Of a stretch of DNA of 64,000 nucleotides, positions 11,188-21,779 are shown one piece after another; within the stretch, counting starts at the first letter, position 1; each line of letters starts with the position of its first letter. The notes below the pieces were generated by a model, which saw only the letters and a list, made by a program, of their open reading frames with translations, was not told where the DNA came from and ran no database searches. Position numbers and translations under genes: made by a program. Source of the DNA: Viola odorata (lineage: Eukaryota > Streptophyta > Magnoliopsida > Malpighiales > Violaceae). The stretch spans positions 77,397,352-77,461,351 of the forward strand of contig OY829537.1 in the NCBI GenBank assembly GCA_963691705.1, given 5' to 3'.

Positions 11188-11727
11188 TGATAAGATTCAA
11201 TGTCAATCTTGTGAGATTCTGCGTCGTGTGCGATCGGAACGGTGGTGAATGGCGGCGAGTGTACCTGCAAGGCGCCGGAGGGGGAGCTCCGACGTAGATA
11301 CTCCGATGCTTAAGTTAGTTCGGGTTTTAAGAGTAGTAGAGGTTTCTCTAGGTGAGCTTGACCTTACCCTGATTGTGAAAAATGGTGGGGTATTTATAGA
11401 TCTGGACAGCGATACCTGGCGATATCAAAGAGGGCGCTGTTTGATGATGACGTCACAGGCGATATCAGTGGATGACGTCATGGGCGATGTCTGATGGGGC
11501 TGCCGGAAGCGATAACCTTATGGGTCCCTAGGATAGGATGACGCCGTGTGTATAGAATTGCGTGAGTCCCCCCCCCCCCCCCCCCCCCCGCGCTGAAGTC
11601 GACCATCCTAGGAATCCTTCGCTGATCCTTAGGCGATACAGGGATATCCTTATGGAGCTCAGGGGGATCCGTTCCGATAAGAACCGTTTGTGCAGTAGGA
11701 CCGTTAGGACTATCTCGATTGTTATCA
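11188..11727 (-). repeat. 5' LTR of Tat copy A
   Basis: 540 bp, with ends TGATAAGATT..TTATCA, near-identical to the LTRs of B at 47496 and 62995. On the sense (minus) strand it holds a run of 22 G (11568-11589), two TGACGTCA palindromes, a TATA box and a U5 running to 11188. Several GCGATA words lie in U3. It is an LTR rather than a simple repeat because it directly abuts the PBS and gag leader. Confidence 0.93.
11391..11480 (-). promoter_or_regulatory. LTR promoter of copy A: TATA box and paired TGACGTCA
   Basis: The sense strand reads tctataaata at 11391-11400. TGACGTCA lies at 11448-11455 and 11473-11480, spaced 25 bp apart and about 50-80 bp upstream of the TATA box. Paired TGACG motifs are the known binding layout for plant TGA/bZIP factors (as-1-type elements). 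Transcription probably starts near 11360. The factor assignment is inferred from the motif only. Confidence 0.6.
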
Positions 11728-12300
11728 CCATTTAACACAACATTCCCAACAGGTGGTGTCGTGTACCCTACGAGTGAACGTAGTGGACCTGAGACTGATG
11801 TCCATCTACTTGCGAATTGGATGCAAGTTAAAACTGTACCTGCGGAGAAATGAAGATCTCAGGGGATCTGGCATACTACTTGCAAGAGAAATGCAACTAC
11901 TTGGCGAAGGATTTGGCCGCTGGAGAAAGGATCTGCGAGGGAAACAGATCACAGTGGAAACCATGTGTATAAATGGCACGATTAAGATGGACTTGGTACG
12001 GACCGAGAAGGGATGTGAGTTTTAGAGGATCTTCTTTGGGTTCATTGTGAAGTTTACTTCGAAGCTCAGAGCCGGGACATGGGAGAGCGTGCCTAGGCAC
12101 GAGAAGTGGAGAGTTAGAGGTCAGGGTGTGCCAAACCTATACTTCCACGAGCCAACCAGGACAATCAGATACATCAGACAAACTGAGGATGAGGAGCGAT
12201 GGATAGAAGATACTAGTGTCATCCAGTTGGCTCAATCAACACGGGCGTTGATTTGCTCTAGTGGGGGTGGTTTGTTAGACCACCAATGGTTGAGACCCTG
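11728..12300. other. unassigned degenerate sequence flanking copy A
   Basis: The plus-strand frames look partly coding, for example around 11850-11960 with residues like DLAYYLQEKCNYLAKDL, but stops interrupt them. I cannot assign a family. It is the target region of copy A and may be the coding end of another old element. Confidence 0.3.
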
Positions 12301-12959
12301 ATGATGATGGCACAGCATGCGCAAGGGTCCGGGTCCTTGCCTAGCGTGGAGTTAACGAGGGAAAATGACTGAGGTGACTCCATGACCATGACAAAGCCTT
12401 TGATTGCTAACTTTTTCCAAGCTCTATGGGTGCTTTATCTAGGTGAAGAAAGATAACCAAGACACGAGAAGTTCCTATTTAGGCCGCGACCAAGAGGGGC
12501 CAAGGCTTGGCGAATGGTTGAGCCAGGAGCTCGAGCTAGGGTGGTGCGTTGACACGGACTAGGACCGGTGCAGGGGCACGGACCAAAGCCAAGCTGAGCA
12601 TAAGCTAGAAGCTAGCCAACGTAATGCAAGAGCCTAGTAACGGACAAGTTGTTGCAAGACATGGGCTATGAAATTAAAGGGAAATATGGGCGACGGTTAC
12701 TTTGAGTGGGAAGATAGCTTTTGAAGCACATTAAGCACATGGAAAATGGCTGCAACTACTCGGGGAGTGGGGCAACGTCGTGGGAAGTTATGGAGGGAGT
12801 TACCTACTAATGAGGGTTGTCCATCCAAAAATATAGGAAGCGGTTAGACCTCATATCCTATATAAGGTCAGGTTGTGGCCTTAGTTCCTACGAAGAAAAC
12901 TTGAGGGAAAAGAGTTGATTGAATACATTTTATAATTTTTTTCACTTATCTATTTTTCA
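12301..12959 (+). other. LTR- or promoter-like fragment, family unknown
   Basis: No open frame. It begins tgatgatggcac and contains a strong TATA-like box, cctatataagg, near 12858, followed by an A-rich leader. That resembles the U3-R part of an LTR truncated where Athila copy E begins. No partner LTR is in the window. Confidence 0.3.
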
Positions 12960-14249
12960 TGTAATTTAGATAGTGATATTACTGATAAGAGTCAACTTTC
13001 TCTATTTTTGCAAAATATGGCCTTGGAGCAGTTAAAGATGGAAAGGGGAAGAAAAGAACCAAAAATGGACAAACATACACTCAGAGCCTTTCTTGGCTAG
13101 TGTCTTGACCTATAAGAACCTTCTTGGCTACCACAAAACAAAGAGTCTCAGCATCCAGCATCACTTAAGATAGAGATTTTTATAGGCATATGCTTTGGAG
13201 CAAGTTGGATTGTCTCCTGAAGTGGATAAAGTCTCGACCTTTCGACCTTATTTGTTAGAAGAAACTTATCAAAGAGAGAAATTAAGATACAATTTAGGAA
13301 TTAATTTAGGAATTTTTGTGATTCCTTTTCCTAAGAGATAATGATAGGGAGAAAGCAATATAAATTTCCTTAAGGTTTTGTAGAAGGGGATCTTCTCCCT
13401 TCTCTCATTTTTTCAATAGTTTTTTTGGGTTTTGAACTCATTTTGCTCCCATCGTCTTCTTCCAAGAAAAGAGGGATTTATTTTATGCAATCGAATATTT
13501 TGTTTCCTTCAATTATGAACATGTAGCTAAACTCTTCCTTTCCTAGTAGAAGCGTTAAAGCATGATCTTGAGTATGCACTTCTTTTTAATTCTAGATTTG
13601 ACCAATCTAGGATTAATGTGACTTAGCAACAATCATTCATCTTGGCTATGACAACCCATTTTAGGTCCACTTAAGAGCCAAGAGGATCGAAAGAGACAAC
13701 TAGTCTTGATAAGCTAGTGAGAAAGATTAATTTGATTTAAACTCAATTGACAACCGAGGATCCTAGGTCAAGAGTTGTCTTCCCCTAGTCAATAATAAAT
13801 CAATTTAGTAAAAATTTTAACCAACAAGGTGCTAGTTGATTAGGACCATTCTTTAGAGTGTTTTTCTCTTTAGGTGGTTTGAAATAGGAGGGAAGTAGGG
13901 AACCCTAAGCATACTTGGGTCCTATAGCAACTCTGTGAATTAGAAATTAATATCTATGCATCAATGATTAGGTACTCATGAATCATGACTTGCTTAGCTT
14001 CTACTAGGAACATTTCCATCTATTGACATCACATCAATCTCGCTTTGTGATTTACTTGTTTTCTATATGTTTCCATTATTTTTGATTTCTTAGTTTTAAA
14101 CAAAAACTCTCAATTTCACCTAAGTGTTTCCATCGATCTATGCAAGCATTTACAAAATCATATCTGTTTTGCTGCTATTTGCAATCTATTTTATGAACTA
14201 GTATAAGTTCTAATTGATTATTTATTTTTTACGGAGTCGACGCCTATCA
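12960..14249 (+). repeat. 5' LTR of Athila copy E
   Basis: About 1.29 kb, AT-rich. Segments match the LTR of D in order, for instance the agctaaa..cctagtg words near 13520 and the aattagaaattaatatct stretch near 13940. The right end ..cctatca lies six bases before the PBS. The left end at tgtaatttagatag was placed by alignment to D and may be off by some tens of bases. Confidence 0.65.
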
Positions 14250-14254
14250 ATTTT

Positions 14255-14272
14255 TGGCGTCGTTGTAGGGGA
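14255..14272 (+). other. primer binding site of copy E, degenerate tRNA-Asp type
   Basis: Reads tggcgtcgttgtagggga. The intact form in copy F is TGGCGCCGTTGCCGGGGA, which complements the 3' end of plant tRNA-Asp. Three changes, mostly C to T, fit decay by deamination. Confidence 0.7.
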
Positions 14273-14305
14273 AATTTGGTATACTAATTTTGTATTTTTT
14301 TATTC

Positions 14306-15570
14306 ATGACCAGGTCCTCTTATACGGACTTAATTCCATTCAATCTGGAGCTTACAAGAACATATACAAAAATCAGAAGACAAGCCAAAAGAAAGCGATT
14401 GATACCATCGGAAATAGAACTAAGTTCATCAGTCAATAATAATCTTGATCAAGAGCACCCTCTTGACCAAGAAGATCCAAATCCAAGAGTAGAAATGGCA
14501 AATCAACCAGCTGAGCAGACTCTCAGGGAATTGAATAGAGGGGCAGAACAATCTACCTATTCCTGTATTAATTTCCCAACAGTGGAGCATGATTGGTCTA
14601 TCAAAACCAACATCATCCACAACCTGAAGAAATTCCATGGACATTCCAACGAAAATCCCTACACCTATCCTAGGAACTTCCATTTGGAATATGATGCATT
14701 GAAACCTCGTGAACTTTCTATTCAAAGGGCTAAGTTGAGGGCTTTTCCTTGGTCATTGGAGGATTCAGCAAAGAACTGGTTCTACAATTTACCTCACAAC
14801 ACCATCACTGCATAGGATAAAATGTCAGCTGCATTTCTGAACAAGTATTGGAATGCAAGCAAGGCTGGAACAACTAGAAAGAACTTTGTGTCAATAAAGT
14901 AGAGAGGAAATGAGATCTATAGAGAGTACCATCAGAGGTTCTAAGACTTGCAGGATATCTGCCCAACACATGGAGTAGCTGATCAAGCACTGATACAATA
15001 CGATTATGATGGGATGTGTTAGAAGGATAAAGATAGGGTGGATACAACAGCTGGAAGAGCTCTACAAGACGTAACTCCAACAAGAGCCAAAACCTTGCTT
15101 CAAACTATGGCAGAGAATTGCCGTAACAATTGCTCTTCTAAGAGATCTAACTCTATTTTTGGTTTAAATTATGTTTATTTGGAACAACAAGTCTTTAATG
15201 TATCTAACATCATGCAAAATGTTTTTACATGTGTTAAAAATCAAGCTACTACATCAAGTCCAATTGCAAGTGTTTGTGGGGATTTGCTGCCAAGCAGACC
15301 ATACTACCACTAGTGTTACATGATGAAACCAACACCACTAGAGGACACCACACAAGTGAATGTAACTTTTGTTTTTAACCAAATTCAGCAAGGAAAGTTC
15401 CCTCCTAACAATAGTCCCTACTCCAATCTTTACAACCCAGGTTAGAGAAATCATCCAAAATTTAGTTGGGCTTTGAATAAACCTCAGAACAACTAGGTCC
15501 CTCATAATAAGTCTCAACAACCCCCATTTACCCTCCAAAACTTTGTGCCTAGACCCCCTTAAAACCAAGG
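14306..15570 (+). pseudogene. gag of Athila copy E, interrupted
   Basis: It starts at ATG 14306 (MTRSS), as in D and F. The first 169 codons are open and contain the gag core (SIKTNIIHNLKKFHGHSNEN, then FPWSLEDSAKNWFYNLP). TAG follows at about 14813 where the family has TGG. The frame goes on with more stops through the THGVADQALIQY segment and a Gln/Asn/Pro-rich tail. The zinc-knuckle area near 15270 is damaged. The product would be the capsid/nucleocapsid precursor; it is not functional. Confidence 0.8.
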
Positions 15571-15839
15571 CAATGCAACTCTATAACTACTAGTAGTCCC
15601 ATAACAGTTACAAATAGTTGGACCTTCCCTTGAAGATACCTTGGATAAGTATATTCAAGTAGACCAAGCTACTATGACAGATATGTAGAAATAGATTAAC
15701 AAGCTGGTAGAAAGAAACCAAAATCAGCAAGGAAGACTACCCTCCAACACTGTGGACAATCCCATGCACAATATGATTGCAATAAGTTTGAGGAGTGACA
15801 ATGATCTACCTAAGAGGGCTAAGACGATCGTATTCGATT

Positions 15840-17910
15840 AAGAGATGCAAATGCTAAAGTTTGAACTAGAGGCAAAAGTGATCCCAGAACTAGAAAAATA
15901 AACAAAAGAAACAGTCTTGGCCAAGAAGTCGGCCAAGAATAGTACAGACACCACACTCCCGCAAGATGATTTGGTAATCCTTTCAATTTTTCCAGTTAGG
16001 TCTACAAAGACTAAGAGGGAAAAGGAAGAAATAAAATTTATGGACATATTCAAGAAAATAACAGTTAATATTCTGATGCTAGATTTAATTGCAAAAGTTC
16101 CAACCTATGCTAAGTTCCTTAAAGGTTTATGTACTAACTAGAAGAAATTTGTAGGAGTTGAGAGGATAAGCTTGAATCCAAGTGTTTTTTTAGTGTTTCA
16201 AGAAAAACTTCCAGAGAAGTGTAAGGACCATGGTACATTTCATATCCCATGCAAGATAGGCAACATAACAATAGAGAAGGCTTTGTGTGATTTGGGAGCA
16301 AACATAAATGTTATGTCTCTTTTAGAGTACTAGAAGTTGAACATTAGCATAATGAAGGAAACTAGAGTGGTAATTCAGCTTGTTGATTGATCGATTATCC
16401 ATCCTAAAGGAGTCGTTGAGGATGTGCTTGTCCAAGTCAATGAGTTTATTCATCTAGTGGACTTTTATATTGTTGATATGAATGCTGATGTTTTAGTTAA
16501 TTCTACTGATGTTCTCTTGGGCAGACCCTTTTTAAGGACCACAAGAGCAATGATTGATGTGTACAAGGGATGCCTTACTTTGAAGTATGATGGTAAAATG
16601 ATAAAGTTTAATATGTACGATGCCATCAAATACCCGAACGAGATACACAGTCTGAATTTCATGGATATTAATGAACCTATTGCAAATAAAGTTTATGAAA
16701 TGAATGTAATAGACCTACTTGATTATTCTCTAGGATAAAAGAAGGAGAATTGGTAGAGATGGAAGAAACGTTTGTGGTTAATAGTGATTTGCAAGAAACT
16801 GTGCAGGAGCTTAAAGCTTTTGAATCGTTGTTTGAGAATATTGCTAACACTAAGCTGCCAAATACTTATATTAAACTTTTACCTTATGATGTGCAGCCAC
16901 TATAAATTCAGCTCAAGACACTCAGGACTAAATGAAACATGTCTTTCTTTGCTAAGAGGCCACCCTACTGGTAATTATATCCAGAAAGCTGAGCAAGGAA
17001 GAAGAGAAGTTGGTGGAATTACTAAAATGACACAAGGCAGCCATTGGATGGACCATAACAGATATCAAAGGAATATCTCCGAACATATGCACCCACAAAA
17101 TCCATCTAGAAGAGGACAAGAAAACAATTCGACAACCATAGAGAAGGCTTAACCCTCCAATGATGGAAGTTGTCAAAAAAAAGTTCTCAAGTTGTTGGAT
17201 GCAGGGGTAATCTACCCCATTTCTGACAGTGATTAGGTGTATCTTGAGCAGGTAGTCCCAAAGAAGACCAGGATTACAATGGTAGAAGGAGATTATGGCA
17301 AACAAGTACCAACTAGGATACATAACAAATGAAGGGTCTGCATTGACTACAGACGCCTTAACAATGTGACGAGGAAGGACTGTTTTCCCTTGCCCTCCAT
17401 AGATCAAATGTTTAAGAGACTGGCATGTAAGTCCCACTATTGTTTTCTTGATGGTTACTTAGGATTTCACCAAATTCCTATGGCTCTTGAGGACCAAGAG
17501 AAAACAACTTTTACTTGCTCGTTTGGGACATTTGCATATAGAAGAATGCCATTTGGTTTGCGTAATGCCCCTTGCTATATTTCAGAGATGCATGGTTAGT
17601 TTATTTTTTGAGTAAGTAAAAAAGAGTGTTGAGGTTTCTATAGATGAATTCACAGTGCATGGGGATTCTTTCTATCATTGCCTTAAAAACCTTGAAAATA
17701 TTTTTAAAAGGTGCATTGAAACTAATTTAGTTTTAAACTTTGAAACATGTCCTTTCATGGTAGATCAAGGTATAGTCTTAGGTCATGTAATCTCTAAGGA
17801 AGGAATAACGGTAGATCAAGCTAAAATAGACATCATAAAAAATCTACCATACCCCTCGTGTTAGAAAGGTTCATTCTTTCCTTGGACATGTAGGGTTTTA
17901 CATGCGCTAA
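15840..17910 (+). pseudogene. protease-RT part of pol, Athila copy E, interrupted
   Basis: The protease region at about 16250-16740 has the LCDLGANINVM active-site segment and a later DVLLGRPFLRTT segment, split by two stops. RT begins near 17160 (NPPMMEVVKK) and includes CFLDGYLGFHQIPMAL and YRRMPFGLRNAP (17366-17599). The catalytic box near 17640 reads SIDEF where Athila has FMDDF, so the second Asp is Glu. The last match is FLGHVGFY at about 17880-17905, just before copy D's LTR. Confidence 0.82.
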
Positions 17911-17918
17911 TAATTATG

Positions 17919-19301
17919 TGCTAATTATGATGATGATCTCTATCTAATTATGTGCTTTTAGATAGAGATAATACTGATTATGTGTCATTTTCTTCCTTTT
18001 TTTTTGCAGATTTGAAGATTTCAAGGAGAGAGAGAAGAAAGATGTTGAAAGCACTAGAATTGTTGTGCAAAATTTAACTCTAGCCCTAGAAGGAGTTCTG
18101 GAGCGGACTGCCTAAGTCTAGGCCTAAAAAGACGTAGTGCAACACAGGATCTTATAGATGAAAAAACGCAAAGTTTTGGGGACTGAAGAGAGAGACGCGA
18201 TTTGGACTCTCTCCAACTGCCTGCATTAGATAAAACAAAGATGTGAACGTCATTTTATCTAGCTGATCAGATACAATTTTATATTCAAATTTTATGAGAT
18301 AATTAAGGGGAGAAAACATTATATAATCTTTCCCTAATTATCAACAATTGGATCCTTTTACTCTCTGATTTTAGTTTTAGCTTTTTGAACACAACTCCCT
18401 TCATCTTTTTCCTTGAGACAAGGGATTTTTATGTAATTACATTTTTATGCTTTTCGTAAACTATGTTTATGTCTAGCTAAATTTTTCATTCCTAGTGAAG
18501 ACAATAAAGGTTTTTGATTTAGTTTAATTATGAGATATAATTGTTTCGTATAGTTTCTGCATTTGTATTAATTGTGAGATCTAATTGTTTCATATGTCAA
18601 TATTGCTCATATTAGATTTAAGCCTGATCATCTTAATCTCTAATCTAAATAATTAAAGTAGTTCCCAAAGGTTGCGGATTACATAGCCTGAAGGATAAGC
18701 AGATAACTAGATCGATCTCAGCCAGAGGCTCTTTGAGACTAGAGTGAATGTGTAATTAGGTCTAAAGGCTATAAGTGTATCTTAGTCTTGGCCTAGAGTT
18801 AGTCTTTCCATGGATTTATAAATTTTCTTGGTAAATCTTATAAGTGTACCCTATGGTTGCAAGATAATTAGGGTCTCTTAATAAGTGTACCTTTAAGTGA
18901 CTTGTTGTAGGTGGAAAAGAGGGAATCTAAGTATACCTGGTTGTTATAGGTACTCCATAAATCAGAAATGAATATCCTTGGATCAATGATCAATTATACT
19001 TGAATCATAACCTTGCCATTGTCTTTGCTAGGATCCTTTTATTATTTTTTTTCACCCAATCAATTTTTAACTTGTTCCATTTTCAATTACACTGTCTGTT
19101 TATTATTTTTTCAATTATTATTCAATTCAAAACAATCCCCATTTTTACTTTTAGTATTATTTCATTAGTCATCATAAAAAATCCGAAATTTATTCCTTTG
19201 TCTCGGTGGAACGAACTTTTTATCACTTTGCACAATTTATTTTGTCTATCAGTATTTAGTCGCAATCTTAATTATTATTTGACAAACTCGGTAGTCGATG
19301 A
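17919..19301 (+). repeat. 5' LTR of Athila copy D
   Basis: About 1.38 kb. The start matches the 3' LTR at 37141, including atctctatctaattatgtgc and gttttggagcggactgc-like words. It ends just before the PBS at 19308. The upstream bases 17902-17918 partly duplicate the LTR start, so the left border could be up to 17 bp further left. Confidence 0.82.
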
Positions 19302-19307
19302 AATTTT

Positions 19308-19320
19308 TGGCGCCGTTGCC
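19308..19320 (+). other. primer binding site of copy D (tRNA-Asp type)
   Basis: tggcgccgttgcc matches the first 13 bases of the tRNA-Asp-type PBS; the following bases (tgagac) have diverged. It lies six bases after the LTR end, as in E and F. Confidence 0.8.
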
Positions 19321-19358
19321 TGAGACATTGGTAAATTAATTTTCGGTTTTCTTTGTGT

Positions 19359-21380
19359 ATGACTAGGTCATCAAGTTCAGAATTACTTCCATATAATCCT
19401 GAGATTATAAGAACTGAGGCTAAGATAAGGAAACTAGCCAAAAACTCCAGTGTAAAAGAAGAGCAATCAGGACATTCTGGCAAGGTTGTAAAACCCGGAC
19501 CGGTCATAAACCCGGTCTAGGAAAATGGTCAAGGTTCAGTGGGTCAACCCGAAAAAATCAAAAAATTCAAATTTATCCATCTTTTTAACCATATATAATA
19601 AACTATCATATTTGGTATCACAAAGTGACTTGATAAGTTACTAGAATTTTGTTATGTGAATTTCAAAAGTAATGTGTACTTTTGGTCTTTATTTTTTTGT
19701 TGAAAATGTCTAGAGAAAAATATGAATCATCAATTTTAATAGCCAATGTTATACAATCTATGGTGTGCATGTATTGAAAATAAAAATAATTGATGAAAGT
19801 AAAAAAAGAAGAAGAAATAAAGCGATAAAAGGCACAAGGAACTAAAGGAAAGAAAAATAAGAAGAAGACATGATATAAAATAATACCACATCGGAAAGAA
19901 CACAACTACACCTCTCCCCATAAGACTATAAAATTGACAATAGTTATAGATCACTGATGCATTTGCACATATTGGGCCTAGACTTATATTTTTGTTAGGC
20001 CCATAAGCAATATAGTTTAGTCAAAATTTTGGTTCTTTGACCAAACTAGTTGGTTTGAATAGATTTTTTTTAGAACATTAAATCAACCCAGAAAAGCTTG
20101 TCGATTGGGTCACCGGTTGAACCGATTGACCTGACCAAACTGCTTGAAGACCCGTAAAAGAGGGTTTTAAGCAATTTCAAACCCAGCCCAATGCCCGATC
20201 ACCGGTTTTCCTAGTCAAACTGGCCAGGCTGTGCCAGGTTTGACTACCTTGCATTGTGTACCCTCAGAATTAGGTTCCTTAACATAATCTAATACTCGTG
20301 AGGAGGAAAATCCAAGTCTAGCCCTAGACTTATATCTTGAAGAAAATAAAGGATAGTCAATCCCAATCCAACAAAAATGGCAGAGGTGGATGCAAATAGA
20401 ACTCTAAGGGAGCTCAATTCATAACCAAAACAGGCCACTCCTTTCTGTATCAATTACCAGCAAGTGGCAAATGACTAGATGATAAAGACAAATCTCATTC
20501 AAGCATTGAAAAAATTTCATGATTTATTTAATAAAAATCCTTACTCTCATTTGCAGGAACTACATTGGAAATGTGATTCATTGAAGCCACCTGATGTTAT
20601 AATAGAAAGAGAAAAATTGAGAGTGTTTCCTTCGACATTAGAAGATGGTGCGAAGAGTTGGTTTTTCTGTTTACCCACTCATACCATCACAACATGGGCT
20701 GAAATGTCAGATGTTATCTTAAAAAAATATTTCTCGACTAGTAAAGCATGAGCATCTAGGAAAAACCTAGTTGTAATTCAACAACTCAATGATGAAAGCT
20801 TTGAGCAATATTTTGAAAGATTTGAAAGGATGCAGGCCATTTGTCCTTCACACAGAGTAATGGATCAATCATTGATTCAATACTTCTATGATGGTATGAA
20901 GTAGAGTGAACAAAAAAAACTGGATGCAACAAGAAGTAGAGCTACAATGGACCTAACTCCAATAAGAGCAAAGGAGTTAATGAAATGGTCAATAATTGTT
21001 CAGAAAATAGAAGCTCTAAGAGAACTAACCCAGTCAATGAGGTAGGTGTAGCAGCACTTGAAAATAAAATGATAGAAATGAATAATATGTTGCTCTCTAT
21101 TATTGCAGGAAATTCTCAACAGGTTAAGGAATGTGGACTGTGTTGTCAAATGGGTCACCCTACTGATGCTTGTCCAATACTGCAAGATGGAGCACAGGTT
21201 AATGCAATGATAGGGTTCAATCAAGGTAAGGGTAAATACAATAACCCTTACCCAAATGTTTACACACCAAGTTAGAAACAACACCCCAATTTTAGTTGGA
21301 ATCAACAACCCCAACCTCCATTTCACCTTCAGAACTTTCAACCTAGACCTCCGCAAAATCAACATCAAAGCCCTGCATAA
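19359..21380 (+). pseudogene. gag of Athila copy D, interrupted by a MITE and stops
   Basis: It starts at ATG 19359 (MTRSSSSELL). The frame is cut at 19481 by a 771-bp insertion and resumes after 20251. The gag core is in 20479-20751. A zinc knuckle CGLCCQMGHPTDAC (CX2CX4HX4C) lies at about 21130-21172. Stops include TGA at about 20749 and TAG near 20903. The tail is Gln/Pro-rich. Not functional. Confidence 0.82.
19481..20251. mobile_element. MITE-like non-autonomous DNA element in copy D gag
   Basis: 771 bp without coding capacity. The ends are inverted: left CAAGGTTGTAAAACCCGG, right (reverse complement) CAAGGTAGTCAAACCTGG, 15 of 18 alike. The flanking octamers are cattctgg (19473-19480) and cattgtgt (20252-20259), a degenerate 8-bp target duplication, which would suit a hAT-type element. 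It interrupts a gag frame that is continuous in E and F, which supports insertion. Confidence 0.65.
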
Positions 21381-21779
21381 CCAACCAATTCACCTCAATC
21401 ATCTTCTAATAACTCATTCGAGGAGACTATGAAATAGTTTGCATTAACCACACAAGCAAATATAGCAAAGCTTGAAAAACATATGACACAGATGGCTATA
21501 GCTCTCAGTAAGAAAGAAAGTTAAGGCAAACTACCATCCATGTCTGAGGGTAATCCCAAACATAATGTCAATGCAATGGAGCTAAGAAGTTGAAAGAATC
21601 TGCCAACTAGAGAAGGCCTAATTCTAGGCCAAGACTTATAAATTCCTAAACCAGAACCAAAGGCTGAAGTTACACCAACAAAACCAGTACTGACCAAGAT
21701 CATTACAGAGACACCTATGCAACAGGAAGTAAGATAACCCTACCACCTTTCCCTAAAGGTCTGCCAAGACCAAAAAGGA

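Larger units (their letters stand above)
1..11727 (-). mobile_element. Tat-lineage Ty3/gypsy LTR retrotransposon, copy A (left end outside window)
   Basis: Position 1 aligns with 51355 of copy B and 11727 with 63518, so this is the same family and the same orientation. gag-pol reads on the minus strand and the 5' LTR is at 11188-11727. The 3' LTR and the first antisense genes lie beyond the left edge. The five bases after the LTR are ccatt, the expected target duplication, but the partner is not visible. gag-pol carries several nonsense changes. On the plus strand aORF1 is broken and aORF2 is open. Compared with B it lacks about 467 bp around 1580, replaced by about 19 bp of filler. Confidence 0.93.
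12960..17918 (+). mobile_element. Athila-lineage LTR retrotransposon, copy E, old and truncated
   Basis: It consists of an LTR (12960-14249), a PBS derived from the tRNA-Asp type, gag, protease and part of RT. The RT region stops at about 17918, where the LTR of copy D begins. RNase H, integrase and the 3' LTR are not found next to it. Many in-frame stops show it is old. Its gag and protease resemble those of copies D and F. Confidence 0.8.

Noticed and set aside
11568..11589. Long C/G runs as assembly gaps or sequencing artefacts
   Set aside because: They occur at the same place in four LTRs of two subfamilies, so the run itself is real; only the exact length is uncertain.
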